DNA of 64,000 nt from the NCBI GenBank assembly GCA_005116745.1, contig SWDS01000009.1, positions 1,509-65,508 of the forward strand, in the 5' to 3' direction. Position 1 is the first letter of the stretch; the number at the start of each line of letters is the position of its first letter. The notes under the pieces were generated by a model. It was not told the origin of the DNA and ran no database searches. It saw nothing but the letters and a program-made list of their open reading frames with translations. This DNA is from Nitrospira sp. (GTDB taxonomy: Bacteria > Nitrospirota > Nitrospiria > Nitrospirales > Nitrospiraceae). A program made the position numbers and the translations under genes. Shown one piece after another: positions 16,901-25,840 of the stretch.

Positions 16901-19900
16901 GGCAGCGACGTGCTCATCGGAGGGAAGGGCAGCGACACGCTGATTGGAGACACGCCCGCTGCAGTCGGTGGAGATCCAGCGGACGGCGGGGCCGACTCGC
17001 TTGATGGCGGTGAGGGCGACGATCTGCTCTATGGAGGCGTTGGCGACGATGTGCTGGCGGGCGGAACCAACAATGACCAACTCTATGGTCAGGACGGCCA
17101 TGACGCACTCTATGGGGGAGAAGGAAACGACACGCTCTCGGGGGATTTGCGGATCAGCGCACAGACTGGCACCTACGATACCACCGAATATCGTGGGGCT
17201 GGCGGGAATGATGTGTTGTATGCGGGAGCTGGGAGCGATACGCTTTTCGGTGGAGAAGGGGAAGATATTCTGATCGGGGGATCCGGGGATGATCAGTTAT
17301 ATGGCAGCTACAGTCCTGGTTTATTCCTGGGGGGGGATCTGGCGTTCCTGGGGGTGATGGCCGCAGATGGGAGCGACTGGATTGAAGGGGGCGTGGGGAA
17401 TGATTGGCTTTATGGCGGAGCGGGCGATGATGAATTGATAGGCGGGGACGGGGCCGATGTTCTGTATGGGGACAATGGAGCCGACCATCTTGAGGGTGGG
17501 ATTGGGAACGATCGGTTAGAGGGCGGCGCCGGCGATGACCTCCTTGAGGCGGGAGAGGGAGCCGACCAACTTGTTGGTGGTGAGGGGAATGATGTCCTCC
17601 TGAGTGGGGTGGGGGACGACATGCTCGATGGTGGTGCCGGGCTGGATACTCTCATGGGGGGAGCGGGCAACGATACCTATGTGGTGGATGCCATTGGCGA
17701 TCGATTAGTCGAACAGGCGGATACCGGGGTCGATCTGGTGGAAAGTTTTGTCAGCTATACGCTCCCCGACTATTTCGAAAACCTGACGATGTTAGGGGGA
17801 AGCATAGGAGTCGGGAATGTGCTGAGTAATACGATGTCCGGGACCTTCAACGTCGAGCTCCATGGAATGGGAGGCGATGATGTCTTGACGGGTTGGGCAA
17901 GGATGGAAGGCGGTACGGGGAATGATGTGCTGTATGGGCGAGAGTCCAGCAATACGTATGTCTTCACGGTGGGGGACGGGCGTGACACGATCAGCGAAGC
18001 GAGCGTGGACCCGTTTATTTCCCAGGACCAGGCGGATGTCATTGAGATGGGAGCCGGTGTGAGACCGGAAGACGTCTCCTGGTTTCGAAGCGGGGACGAT
18101 TTGGTGTTGCAACGACAGGGGGCGAACGACCAACTGACGATTCAGGGGTACTACAGGTTGGCCTTCAGTACCGGGAGTTGGCGGTTTTTTAGCGGGCTGT
18201 TGGCTCCATCCGGCGGTATCACCACCCAAGGCTCTTCGAATCCCTATTACTATGCGCCCGGTGCTGTTGAAGTGGTGCGATTTGCTGATGGGACGACCTG
18301 GGGGCCTGGTCAATTCGGTGGAGTCGTCACAGGATCAGCGGATACCGATACGTATCAATTTTGGCTGGGCAGCGGACAATTGACCATTGTGGAATTCGAT
18401 CACTTGAATGGGGCGCTCGACACGGTGCAACTGGGAGCGGGAATCACGGCGAATGACGTGGTGCTTGAAAAGAATGGACTCGACTTGAAGGTGCTGCTGG
18501 GGCACGCGACTGACGTGCTGACCATGGCATCCTATTTCAGCGTCGTGAGCGGGAATTACCGGTTTTCCTCATCCCTTCGAGTTCATCCGACTCCCTATAA
18601 GATCGATCAGGTGACCTTTGCCGATGGAACTGTCTGGGATACCGCGACCCTGGAAAGCCGGATCAATAATTTTACTGGGACGGACTTCTATGATCCCATC
18701 CTCGCCAATGATCTAGACAATGTCATTCGCGGTCTGGACGGTGGCGATTGGCTGGTTGGCCGAGGAGGCAATGACACCGTGTATGGTGGAGCCGATGACG
18801 ACGAAGTTTATGGAGATCAGGGTGACGATGTCCTGATCGGTGAAACGGGAGACGATCTTCTTTTTGGCGGGATCGGCCATGATACCTATCTCTTTAATCT
18901 CGGCGACGGCATCGACACGATTGAGGATGCTGCAGTAGTCGGTGAAGGAAACCGGATTCAGTTCGGAGTGGGCATCAGCCGGAACGATCTCACGGTCACA
19001 CATGATGCAGTCGCACGGACGCTCATCATTCAAGTGGGCAGCAGCGGGACGGATAAACTGGTGTTGCCCAGCTTCGATCCTACCGGGGCAAACGGCTCAT
19101 TAGTGGTGGAGACGCTTAGTTTCGTCGACGGCAGTACGGTGAACCTCTTGGATCTGTTCGCTCCTTCCAACCAGGCACCGACGATGGTTACGCCGCTCGC
19201 AGACCAGACGGTAGCTGAGGGTGTGCCGTTCACCATTCAGGTGCCGGCCACGGTCTTTACCGACCAGGACCCTGGCGATGTGCTGACGTACAGCGCCAGC
19301 TTGGCTGACGGTACTGCCTTACCATCGTGGCTCAGCTTCGATGCCACAGCCGGGACTTTTACAGGCATGCCCGATGATCCGCAGGTGGGGAGTCTTGATG
19401 TACGGGTGACGGTTACGGATACGGGCAATCTCAGTGCTTCTGATGTCTTCACCCTGACCGTGCAGAACATGAACGACGCCCCGACAGTGGCAGCGCCACT
19501 GGCCGGTCACACGGTGCTGGAAGATGTGCCGTTCAGCTTTGTGGTGCCTGTCGGGACCTTCGCGGACGTCGATGAGGCGCATGGCGATATGCTGACGTAC
19601 AGTGCCACGCGCGCCGATGGAACGGCGCTTCCTGCGTGGCTCAATTTTGATGCGACCACTCGGACGTTGAGCGGTGTGCCGCTGAATGATGATGTTGGAA
19701 CTCTTGAGATTGCCATGAAGGTAACAGACCAGGGCGGTTTGGCTGCAACTGAGACGTTTGCCCTCACAGTGCAGAACGTCAACGACGCGCCGATCGTGGT
19801 CAACGCGTTGGTGGATCAGAGTGCGGCGGAAGATTCCCCGTTCACCTTCATGATGCCTAGCGGCACCTTTGCTGATGTCGACGCGGTGCACGGCGATCAC

Positions 19901-21391
19901 CTGACGTACCGCGCGATATTGGCTGATGGCAGTCTCTTGCCGAGCTGGCTGAGCTTCAATCCGACGACCCAGACGTTTGCGGGAACTCCTAGCCCTGGCG
20001 CAGCTGGTGTGCTGCACGTCACGGTGACCGCGACGGATGCAGAGGCCGCGAGTACGACGGATCAGTTTGCGCTGACGGTATCGGGACCGCTTCCTCAAAT
20101 CCTGACCGGTACAGCGGAGAACGACATCCTGACCGGTGGCCGAGGCGACGATACGTTGAACGGGCTGGCCGGAAACGATCTCTTACATGGTGGGCAAGGG
20201 AACGACGTGCTCGATGGAGGGATGGGAGTTGATACGATGCAGGGCGGAACGGGCAATGACACCTATATGGTTGATAGGCCTGGCGACGTCGTCATCGAAC
20301 TCGTCAATGAAGGGATCGACACCGTGCACAGCAGCATGACCTATACCCTTGGCGCCAATATCGAGCATCTCACCTTGACCGGCACGGCAGCGATCAACGG
20401 GACCGGAAACGCCTTGAACAACGTGCTTCTGGGCAACAGTGCCAACAATGCATTGAATGGCGGAGCCGGCCATGATCGGCTCGATGGTGGTCTCGGGAGC
20501 GATGTGATGATCGGTGGGGGAGGCGATGATACCTATGTCGTGGATCGAGCGGGCGATGTGGTGACTGAGCTAGCTGCACAAGGGAGCGATACGGTGGAAA
20601 GCAGCAGCACCTACATTCTCGGACCGAACCTGGAACATCTGATCCTCACCGGCTTGGCTAGTAGCAACGGTACGGGGAACTCAGCCCATAACGTGTTGGT
20701 GGGCAACAGTGGCAACAATATTTTAGACGCCGGTTCCGGTGATGACACGTTGGACGGTGGGATGGGGAGTGACGCACTCTTTGGAGGGAGCGGTCACGAT
20801 AGGCTTTTGGGTGGACTGGGGGACGACAGCCTCCATGCAGGGAGTGGACACGATTTCCTGAACGGTGGAACCGGTCATGATTGGCTCGACGGTGGGTCGG
20901 GTGACGATCGATTGTTGGGCGGTGCCCACAACGATCAGCTCATAGGCGGCAGCGGGGCCGATCAACTCATTGGTGGGCTCGGCAATGACACGTTGGTCGG
21001 CAATTCAGGGAACGACACCTACCAGTTCGCACGAGGGGATGGTCAGGACACCATTCAGGATGTCGATGTGTTCGCAGGTAACCAAGACCGTGCTCTATTT
21101 GAGACGACTATCAATCCTCTTGATCTTGTCCTTAGCCGCCAGGCGAATGACCTCCGGCTTGCTATTCACGGCTCGGCAGATCAGGTCACGGTAAAAGATT
21201 GGTATCTCGGAAGGACGAATCACATTGAGACGATTCAAGCAGGCAATGGAGAGATCCTGCTCAGCACACAAGTCAACCAACTGATTCAGGCCATGGCAGC
21301 GTTCTCCCAGCAATCCGGTCTTACGTGGGATCAAGCCATCGATCAGCGGCCGCAGGATGTGCAGACGGTACTCGCAGCGAGTTGGCAGTAA
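13952..21391 (+). CDS. Giant RTX protein with lipase-like N-terminus and Ig-like repeats
   Basis: 2479 residues. The N-terminal 370 or so contain the lipase motif [10 protein letters not shown] with nucleophile Ser168. RTX calcium-binding nonapeptides (GGxGxDxLxGG) fill residues about 600-690, 820-1250, 1594-1643 and 2050-2353. They alternate with haemolysin-related segments (TYVVDxxGDxVxE, YxFxxGDGxDTI). Three Ig/cadherin-like repeats cover about 1740-2046, each with a YSAxxADGTALPxWLxFD stretch ending in FxLTVQNxNDAP. The C-terminal 110 residues lack RTX units and probably hold the type I secretion signal. There is no N-terminal signal peptide, as expected for type I export; no ABC transporter for it lies in the window. 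It may be a secreted esterase or an adhesin. Confidence 0.9.
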   Translation: MSQGAISTWLQFALQQMVAESYLDQLVSGRQLKDILTDGNNDTRVILPEQFSGKTRFTDQLAAYFVPAPGSITRYQIRDHHANDATGFSATLMFDTQTNSYTLSFRSTESAPAMEGGDRERDLFGADAEVGASGFAFGQLAAMEEYYQSLKAGGKLPTGAVLNVTGFSLGGHLATIFTELHASEVNHTYIFNGAGRGHVPGTLPGLSAEENRIQDMLTYFRSVLDNPDSAIASFPRTSVYDQAKALHDAQGTSWHPFDQGTTSLYTDVRYQWAKAATQSLFGPTGLTFLQSPGEVQDQGPFAKITQLYGQATTDDLQFVANSGVHAPAIPVFIEGQPLIAGLPFPSVTESANTHSITLIVDSLAVQELIQTIDFRYGPAGAELIIKASSNSKADTVALLNTPGVVEGDSLERTIDAFRKLFRDPAVAPADPLPINSHVGGFGDLASRNMMYAAIQEITDRVVAMQAQGLVSTITDLTDPALDRATVLARADADTSEGLAYRYALKELNPFVLTTNSESGTNALYSQFNTNGDLDLYDPFTGEGTLTASYLDDRAAFLKEKIALNQADLTTSPGSIYFFDATQTYEIATADDSANTRQFLFGSAFEDRFESGDKDDHLYGGDGVDLLIGNGGNDYLQGDGGGDQLDGGAGFDRLLGGVGNDILEGGADNDVLDGGLDNDILRGGAGLDTYIIRAIDGADTIEDSDGRGAVEFDGNVLVGGLRLADGPQNTFQSADGTITLTKQGTDLVVTGSGPLTIKGYDSGRFGIRLFEVAPITYDNGLPTRTQFFRINPDQSTSPIFTALRDVYRSDGLTNDVIHALAGDDVVIGHQGNDEIYGEEGYDDLSGGDGNDRLFGGIEGDRLYGSGEFADAQGGDDVLDGGEGNDFLFGQGGADHLFGEGGHDYLEGDDVQLQVGQVWTGLYDDFLDGGEGDDTLIGNLGEDVLLGGAGRDYLQGDNGDDEGHGFSANDYLDGGDDADELRGGAGSDVLIGGKGSDTLIGDTPAAVGGDPADGGADSLDGGEGDDLLYGGVGDDVLAGGTNNDQLYGQDGHDALYGGEGNDTLSGDLRISAQTGTYDTTEYRGAGGNDVLYAGAGSDTLFGGEGEDILIGGSGDDQLYGSYSPGLFLGGDLAFLGVMAADGSDWIEGGVGNDWLYGGAGDDELIGGDGADVLYGDNGADHLEGGIGNDRLEGGAGDDLLEAGEGADQLVGGEGNDVLLSGVGDDMLDGGAGLDTLMGGAGNDTYVVDAIGDRLVEQADTGVDLVESFVSYTLPDYFENLTMLGGSIGVGNVLSNTMSGTFNVELHGMGGDDVLTGWARMEGGTGNDVLYGRESSNTYVFTVGDGRDTISEASVDPFISQDQADVIEMGAGVRPEDVSWFRSGDDLVLQRQGANDQLTIQGYYRLAFSTGSWRFFSGLLAPSGGITTQGSSNPYYYAPGAVEVVRFADGTTWGPGQFGGVVTGSADTDTYQFWLGSGQLTIVEFDHLNGALDTVQLGAGITANDVVLEKNGLDLKVLLGHATDVLTMASYFSVVSGNYRFSSSLRVHPTPYKIDQVTFADGTVWDTATLESRINNFTGTDFYDPILANDLDNVIRGLDGGDWLVGRGGNDTVYGGADDDEVYGDQGDDVLIGETGDDLLFGGIGHDTYLFNLGDGIDTIEDAAVVGEGNRIQFGVGISRNDLTVTHDAVARTLIIQVGSSGTDKLVLPSFDPTGANGSLVVETLSFVDGSTVNLLDLFAPSNQAPTMVTPLADQTVAEGVPFTIQVPATVFTDQDPGDVLTYSASLADGTALPSWLSFDATAGTFTGMPDDPQVGSLDVRVTVTDTGNLSASDVFTLTVQNMNDAPTVAAPLAGHTVLEDVPFSFVVPVGTFADVDEAHGDMLTYSATRADGTALPAWLNFDATTRTLSGVPLNDDVGTLEIAMKVTDQGGLAATETFALTVQNVNDAPIVVNALVDQSAAEDSPFTFMMPSGTFADVDAVHGDHLTYRAILADGSLLPSWLSFNPTTQTFAGTPSPGAAGVLHVTVTATDAEAASTTDQFALTVSGPLPQILTGTAENDILTGGRGDDTLNGLAGNDLLHGGQGNDVLDGGMGVDTMQGGTGNDTYMVDRPGDVVIELVNEGIDTVHSSMTYTLGANIEHLTLTGTAAINGTGNALNNVLLGNSANNALNGGAGHDRLDGGLGSDVMIGGGGDDTYVVDRAGDVVTELAAQGSDTVESSSTYILGPNLEHLILTGLASSNGTGNSAHNVLVGNSGNNILDAGSGDDTLDGGMGSDALFGGSGHDRLLGGLGDDSLHAGSGHDFLNGGTGHDWLDGGSGDDRLLGGAHNDQLIGGSGADQLIGGLGNDTLVGNSGNDTYQFARGDGQDTIQDVDVFAGNQDRALFETTINPLDLVLSRQANDLRLAIHGSADQVTVKDWYLGRTNHIETIQAGNGEILLSTQVNQLIQAMAAFSQQSGLTWDQAIDQRPQDVQTVLAASWQ

Positions 21392-21428
21392 ATGATGAGG
21401 AGGCCTGGCTCAGAGCTCAGCGGCTGTG

Positions 21429-21890
21429 CTAATCGCTTGGCGGCTCGAAATGTCCGGAGGGGCGCTGTTGCCACGGCACAGTCGCTTGGCGAGACTGTTT
21501 GACTAAGCTCCGCAGGCTCATCTCAGCGGCCCGCAAGAGTTTGGGTTCACCGGCTTGCATGAGCGTGGTCAAGAGGACATAGAGTGATCGATCGGCGTGA
21601 GATCCGGTCAAGATTCGATCGGTGACCGGATCAATCTGAGCGGTGTCCGGCTCCTCATCCTCTGCTGAATCTGTGAAGAGCCATTTGAAGGATTGGGGGT
21701 TGTCGAATAGCCAAGAAGGCGGAATGCAAAACGCGGAGGCAAGAGCTTCAAGTGTACTGGTCGTGGGATCGGCCTGATTCGCTTCGATGTGTTCAAGGAG
21801 CGTCGTCGAAATTCCTGTCGCGTCTGATAACGACTCGATTGATTGGTTTCTGGAAAGTCTCCAGCCCTGGATAAATAGCCCTATCGACAT
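21429..21890 (-). CDS. XRE-family transcriptional regulator
   Basis: 153 residues from MSIGLFIQGWRLSRNQSIES; a GTG five codons earlier is possible. Residues about 5-62 form a Cro/C1-type helix-turn-helix: IESLSDATGISTTLLEHIEANQADPTTSTLEALASAF. The C-terminal half (ITLTTLMQAGEPK-like region ending in RSLVKQSRQATVPW) is helical and unrecognised. It converges with the RTX gene 37 bases away and diverges from the coiled-coil gene at 22051. A perfect 7-base palindrome lies over the promoter of that divergent gene and is a candidate site for this regulator. Confidence 0.8.
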   Translation of the reverse strand: MSIGLFIQGWRLSRNQSIESLSDATGISTTLLEHIEANQADPTTSTLEALASAFCIPPSWLFDNPQSFKWLFTDSAEDEEPDTAQIDPVTDRILTGSHADRSLYVLLTTLMQAGEPKLLRAAEMSLRSLVKQSRQATVPWQQRPSGHFEPPSD

Positions 21891-21968
21891 AAGGCTATGA
21901 TACACAATGAAAGGTTGAGCTTCAATTAAATCATCCTATAAATTGACATTTATTTATTAAAATCAATG

Positions 21969-22015
21969 TGTTATGATCTATTCACAGTGCGGGTGTGAAA
22001 TCGGTATAATACCGA
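21969..22015 (+). promoter_or_regulatory. Promoter region with operator-like palindrome
   Basis: TTCACA (21981-21986), 18 bases, then TATAAT (22005-22010), a consensus -10. The palindrome TCGGTAT-A-ATACCGA (22001-22015) has perfect 7-base arms centred on the -10. An extended -10-like TGTTATGAT lies at 21969-21977. Repression by the neighbouring XRE protein is inferred. Confidence 0.5.
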
Positions 22016-22050
22016 CACAAGTTTCATCGTGTTGAAGGAGGTGGGGGCGT

Positions 22051-22392
22051 ATGTTAGGAACCGATATTCGTGGCATCATGGCTGAGGAAGAAGAGGTCCA
22101 GCGCCGACAAGAGGCGCTCAAGTCGCTCATGACGATGCGGTCCAAGCAGCTTCGAGAGTCCTTGGATGATCGAATCAAGCGCGCCAGGAGCAGCGGGGAT
22201 TGGACACAGTTGTCCAAGGCAGAATGCGCGACTTTGCATAAGCAGGAAAGGGCTCACCTGCAGTCTCAGCTTGAACAGTTACAGTTTGAGCAGACTCGGA
22301 CTCGGGGAAAGCTGACAGCCTTGAAACGTGCCAAGGCGAGGGCGCAACGTATCCGCGCTGCTGAAGCGGCCTCTGAACGAAGGCGTCGTTGA
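22051..22392 (+). CDS. Coiled-coil protein of unknown function
   Basis: 113 residues, extremely rich in Glu, Gln, Arg and Lys, almost all predicted helix: EEEEVQRRQEALKSLMTMRSK, then HLQSQLEQLQFEQTRTRGKLTALKRAKARAQRIRAAEAASERRRR. No signal peptide or membrane segment. A very strong ribosome site (GAAGGAGGTGG) and a consensus promoter precede it, so it is probably well expressed. The strongly basic tail could bind nucleic acid. I do not recognise a family. The RNA methyltransferase follows 56 bases downstream and may share the transcript. Confidence 0.7.
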   Translation: MLGTDIRGIMAEEEEVQRRQEALKSLMTMRSKQLRESLDDRIKRARSSGDWTQLSKAECATLHKQERAHLQSQLEQLQFEQTRTRGKLTALKRAKARAQRIRAAEAASERRRR

Positions 22393-22448
22393 TTACCCAC
22401 TCCAGCTGTCTTGCCCGTATGTGTTTCAGTGCGATGACGGGTCTCTAG

Positions 22449-23294
22449 GTGGCTGTCGTGCTGCAGCCACCGGTTCTCACTCGTGCAGAGGCCTCGCGGA
22501 TCCGGCAACTGCTTCGCGATACGAAGGCCAGATCCAGAGAAGCTGCCTTCGTCTTTGAAGGAGCCAAATCCTGTCGTGATCTGATTCACCATTCTCCTCA
22601 GGCCATTCTCAGTCTGATCGTCTCGCCGCGCTTTCTCTCTGTGGAGACCGAGGTAGATCGAAGGGCGCGCACGAAACTGCCTGCGTCCCAGTTCCTGTGT
22701 CCAGACGCCGACTTTGACAAGCTGACTGATGTTGAGATGCCGCAAGGGATATTAGCCGTCGTCCGACAACCTCGGTGGGATGAAGCCCATGTGCTCAAAC
22801 AGTCGCACGTACTTGGCCTGTATGGGGATCGACTGCAAGATCCAGCGAACGTGGGTGCGATCATTCGGACAGCTGCGGCGCTGAATTTGTCCGGAGTGTG
22901 GTTGAGCGCCGATTCTGCCGATCATTTTGGTCCCAAGGTGGTTCGTGCCACGGCTGGCACCATCCTGAGCCTTCCGGTCTTTCCTGTGCGGGACTTCCAG
23001 TCATTCTTCTCCTATGGTTGTGACATCTATGCGGCGATCCTGACTTCGGCTGATCGAGTCCCCATCAGGAAGATTCGAACAAGACCCAGCCGTCTCATGA
23101 TTGCGGTCGGCAACGAGGGAGCAGGGTTGGCCCCAGACATCGTGAAGGCGTCTCGCGTGAGGTTTTCCATTCCACTGGCCGAGGGAGTGGAGTCGTTGAA
23201 TGTCGCGGCGACCGCGGCGATTTCGGCATTCTACTTCAGCGGATTGAGGCTCGACTCCGATGACAAATCTAGGGGATTGGGCCATTCAGCGTAG
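22449..23294 (+). CDS. SpoU/TrmH-family RNA 2'-O-methyltransferase, RlmB-like
   Basis: 281 residues with the three SPOUT (trefoil knot) motifs: motif 1 DPANVGAIIRTAAALN, motif 2 VGNEGAGLAPDIV, motif 3 IPLAEGVESLNVAATAAI. The N-terminal 110 residues form the substrate-binding domain (RIRQLLRDTKARSREAAFVFEG). These enzymes methylate a ribose 2'-OH in 23S rRNA or tRNA using SAM; which nucleotide cannot be told. The start is GTG at 22449, with CTAGGT upstream. It ends just before the metal-efflux promoter. Confidence 0.9.
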   Translation: MAVVLQPPVLTRAEASRIRQLLRDTKARSREAAFVFEGAKSCRDLIHHSPQAILSLIVSPRFLSVETEVDRRARTKLPASQFLCPDADFDKLTDVEMPQGILAVVRQPRWDEAHVLKQSHVLGLYGDRLQDPANVGAIIRTAAALNLSGVWLSADSADHFGPKVVRATAGTILSLPVFPVRDFQSFFSYGCDIYAAILTSADRVPIRKIRTRPSRLMIAVGNEGAGLAPDIVKASRVRFSIPLAEGVESLNVAATAAISAFYFSGLRLDSDDKSRGLGHSA

Positions 23295-23298
23295 ACGT

Positions 23299-23327
23299 TT
23301 GAAATTAAACTACGTTCGGCCTACTAT
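23299..23327 (+). promoter_or_regulatory. Promoter of the metal-efflux operon
   Basis: TTGAAA at 23299-23304, 17 bases, then TACTAT at 23322-23327. Transcription would start near 23334, which rules out the upstream GTG as start of the next gene and favours the ATG at 23364. No obvious metal-regulator palindrome overlaps it. Confidence 0.55.
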
Positions 23328-23363
23328 GAGGTGCAGTTCATGCGATTCAGGCTGGAGATGAGA

Positions 23364-24629
23364 ATGGGGGTCAGGTTCGTGTTGGTGTGTGCAATCAGTC
23401 TCGGATGTGGCGTGGTCACGGCCTCTGCTCAATCTGATGGGCAGCCGTATAGCCTCGACATGATTGTGGATCTGGCCTTGGCAAGAAATCCCCTGGTCTC
23501 GCTCGCCGAAGGAACTATCGAACAGCAGAAGGGACAGCAGACGGCGGCCGGCGCTTACCCGAATCCCACTATTGCCGGTTTCGGGGGGCATGGAAATTTA
23601 CGGGATATTGGTCGAGTGACCATTGGACCGGTTCTTGATCGACAGGGGGTCACGGAATACAACGTGACGGTCGGACAACCGGTCGAATGGCCGTCGTTAC
23701 GAGCCGCGCGGCAACGAGTGGCGGATCTTGGATTGGCGACGGCCAACGTGGGCATGTTGGAGACGCGATTGAACTTGGCGTCACAGGTCAAGGTGGCATT
23801 CTACGATCTGCTGTTGGCTCAACATGATGCCGATTTGGCGCGCCAGAATCTTGATACCGTCGAAGGTGTGGCCAGGATCGTGAGGGCAAGGGTCAAGTCG
23901 GGCGAAGCGCCTCAATTTGAGTCCATCAAGGCAGAGGTGGAAGTTCTGAAGGCTCGGCAGCAACTTGCGCGGGCGGATAATCTGATTCGGATCAACCGCG
24001 TTGTCGTGGATACCTTGACCGGTGGTGCGCTGGGGCCGTCCTATCTGGTCTATGGCGAATTCAGGACCTTGCCGCGTGACCTGCAGATCGAAGGACTCAT
24101 GACTCGCATGATGGAGCAGCATCCAACCATCCAGCGCTTGCTCAAGTCTGTCGAACAATCGGATTGGAAGATTGAATTTGAACGGCAGGCGAGAGTGCCG
24201 ACGCTCACCGTCAACGGTGGATACTGGCGTGATCTTGGGCGAGAGGCATTTCAAGGAGGTCTCTCTGTCCCTGTACCGCTCTGGTACCGGCGTCAGGGAG
24301 AAATTGCCTCCTCGTTAGGGGTGAAACGCCGAGAAGAAGCGGAGTTGCTTCGGACACGTAATGAACTCGGACGAGCCGTGTACCAACATTTTCAGGATGT
24401 GCGCACTACCGCGGAGCTGCTCGAGGTGTTTGAGAAGGGATTGCTGAAGCAGGCTCAGGAGGCACTGAGGCTGGCGCAGTTCAGTTTTCAACAGGGGGCG
24501 TCAAGTCTGCTGGAAGTGCTCGATGCGCAGCGAGTGCAGCGACAGATTTTACTAGACTATGCGCAGGCGCGTCGTGACCTCTCCGCCTCGCTGGCCCGAC
24601 TGGAGCAAGCCGTAGGGGTGGCGCTGTGA
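23364..24629 (+). CDS. Outer membrane efflux channel, TolC/CzcC family
   Basis: 421 residues from MGVRFVLVCAISLGCG. I chose this ATG because GGAG lies 6 bases upstream and the preceding promoter would leave almost no leader for earlier starts; it also gives a clean signal peptide ending near VVTASAQS. Two outer membrane efflux repeats follow: AGAYPNPTIAGFGGHG with the long helix ASQVKVAFYDLLLAQHDADLARQN, and later LGRAVYQHFQDVRTTAELLEVFEKGLLKQ with FQQGASSLLEVLDAQR. It forms the outer membrane duct for the RND pump encoded two genes on. Its stop overlaps the adaptor start (GTGA). Confidence 0.9.
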   Translation: MGVRFVLVCAISLGCGVVTASAQSDGQPYSLDMIVDLALARNPLVSLAEGTIEQQKGQQTAAGAYPNPTIAGFGGHGNLRDIGRVTIGPVLDRQGVTEYNVTVGQPVEWPSLRAARQRVADLGLATANVGMLETRLNLASQVKVAFYDLLLAQHDADLARQNLDTVEGVARIVRARVKSGEAPQFESIKAEVEVLKARQQLARADNLIRINRVVVDTLTGGALGPSYLVYGEFRTLPRDLQIEGLMTRMMEQHPTIQRLLKSVEQSDWKIEFERQARVPTLTVNGGYWRDLGREAFQGGLSVPVPLWYRRQGEIASSLGVKRREEAELLRTRNELGRAVYQHFQDVRTTAELLEVFEKGLLKQAQEALRLAQFSFQQGASSLLEVLDAQRVQRQILLDYAQARRDLSASLARLEQAVGVAL

Positions 24630-25840
24630 AGGCCCTGTTTGGTTCACGACGAGCTGCATCGAAGTGTCTCAGCCGAGGCATGTCCGGTCTTCTGTTCGGT
24701 TTGATGGTGCTGGAATCAGGCTGCGATGGAACGCCGAGCGATGTGGTGGCAAGTAAGTCGCCTGTTGCCGTGTCAGCTCCTGGCCGCATCACGCTATCGG
24801 CGGAGGAGTCGTCGCGGGTGGGCGTGGTTGTCCAGCCGGTCGCACGCAGCGATTTTCGAACGCACCGGGACTTCCCCGCCATCGTGCAACCGAATCAACG
24901 GAACATGGCGGAGATCACTGCGTTGGTGCGAGGGCGAGTGGTTGAGGTGTACGGTGAGCTAGGCCAGGAGGTCAAAGGCAATGCCCCGCTGGCGATTCTG
25001 TATAGCAGCGATCTGGGGCTTGCTCAATCGGCTTATCTCAAAGCCAAGGCCAAGCTTCACGTGGCCGAGCAGGCCTTCGAGCGTGCGCAGTTCCTCCTCC
25101 AAGAGCAGGTGATTGGCGAGGCAGAATTGCAGCGCCGCCAGGCAGAGTTGCTAAGCAATCAGGCCGAAGCCAATGAATCGCACGACCGGCTCAAGCTGCT
25201 TGGCATGAATGATGAAGAATTCAGGCGTCTCGAGAGCAGCCGGAAGATCCGTTCGGTCGTGCCGATTGTGGCTCCCTTTGCCGGCCGGATCATCGTGCGT
25301 AAGTTGACACGAGGCGAGGTCGTCGAGACGACTGATAATCTATTCGTGATCGCTGATCTTTCGGAAGTCTGGGTGCAAGCGAATATTCCCGAGAAGGACA
25401 TTCCCTTCGCGCATGCCATCCATGCATCCGGAGACAGGCAAGTTGAGGTGCGGATCAACGCCTATCCCAAGGAGGTCTTTCGAGGGACGATCACCTATGT
25501 CGGTGATGTGCTCGATCCCGTGACACGCACCATGCAACTCAGGATTGAGTTGCCGAATCGAGATGGGCGGCTCAAACCGGAAATGTTCGCGACGATTCGA
25601 CTCTTTTCCGAAGCCCAGCCTGAGCAACTGGCTGTGCCGGAGGCCGCGTTGCAACGCGATCAAGGACGCACCTTCGTCTTCGTGCAACGCAGCCCGAACG
25701 AGTATGAGTTGCGGGAAGTGCACGTCGGCGAATCCAATGGGACCGTGACGGCTATCCTCGGCGGCCTGAACGAAGGCGAACCGGTCGTGACCCATGGTGC
25801 CTTTGTCTTGAAGTCCGAGTTATTGAAGAAACCCGTCTGA
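24626..25840 (+). CDS. RND efflux periplasmic adaptor, CzcB family
   Basis: 404 residues with a GTG start inside the previous stop. The N-terminus has a hydrophobic segment ending at a probable lipobox, VLESGC, so it may be a lipoprotein. The order of domains is typical: a barrel-sandwich half (ITALVRGRVVEVYGELGQEVKGNAPLAILYS), a coiled-coil hairpin (QSAYLKAKAKLHVAEQAFERAQ...), the second half (VAPFAGRIIVRKLTRGEVV), and a beta-barrel and membrane-proximal domain (TYVGDVLDPVTRTMQLRIEL). It links pump and outer membrane channel. It has no His-rich N-terminal metal domain of the kind seen in some CzcB proteins. Confidence 0.92.
   Translation: MKALFGSRRAASKCLSRGMSGLLFGLMVLESGCDGTPSDVVASKSPVAVSAPGRITLSAEESSRVGVVVQPVARSDFRTHRDFPAIVQPNQRNMAEITALVRGRVVEVYGELGQEVKGNAPLAILYSSDLGLAQSAYLKAKAKLHVAEQAFERAQFLLQEQVIGEAELQRRQAELLSNQAEANESHDRLKLLGMNDEEFRRLESSRKIRSVVPIVAPFAGRIIVRKLTRGEVVETTDNLFVIADLSEVWVQANIPEKDIPFAHAIHASGDRQVEVRINAYPKEVFRGTITYVGDVLDPVTRTMQLRIELPNRDGRLKPEMFATIRLFSEAQPEQLAVPEAALQRDQGRTFVFVQRSPNEYELREVHVGESNGTVTAILGGLNEGEPVVTHGAFVLKSELLKKPV

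Noticed and set aside
16187-20965. Long open frames on the minus strand opposite the RTX gene (for example 16505-17101 and 19319-20098)
   Set aside because: They mirror the repetitive Gly/Asp codons of the RTX gene, have low-complexity or shadow composition, and lack ribosome sites.
21943-21948. TTGACA as a -35 element for the coiled-coil gene
   Set aside because: The nearest -10-like boxes lie 9, 20 or 23 bases away, not 16-18. The TTCACA-N18-TATAAT pair is better.
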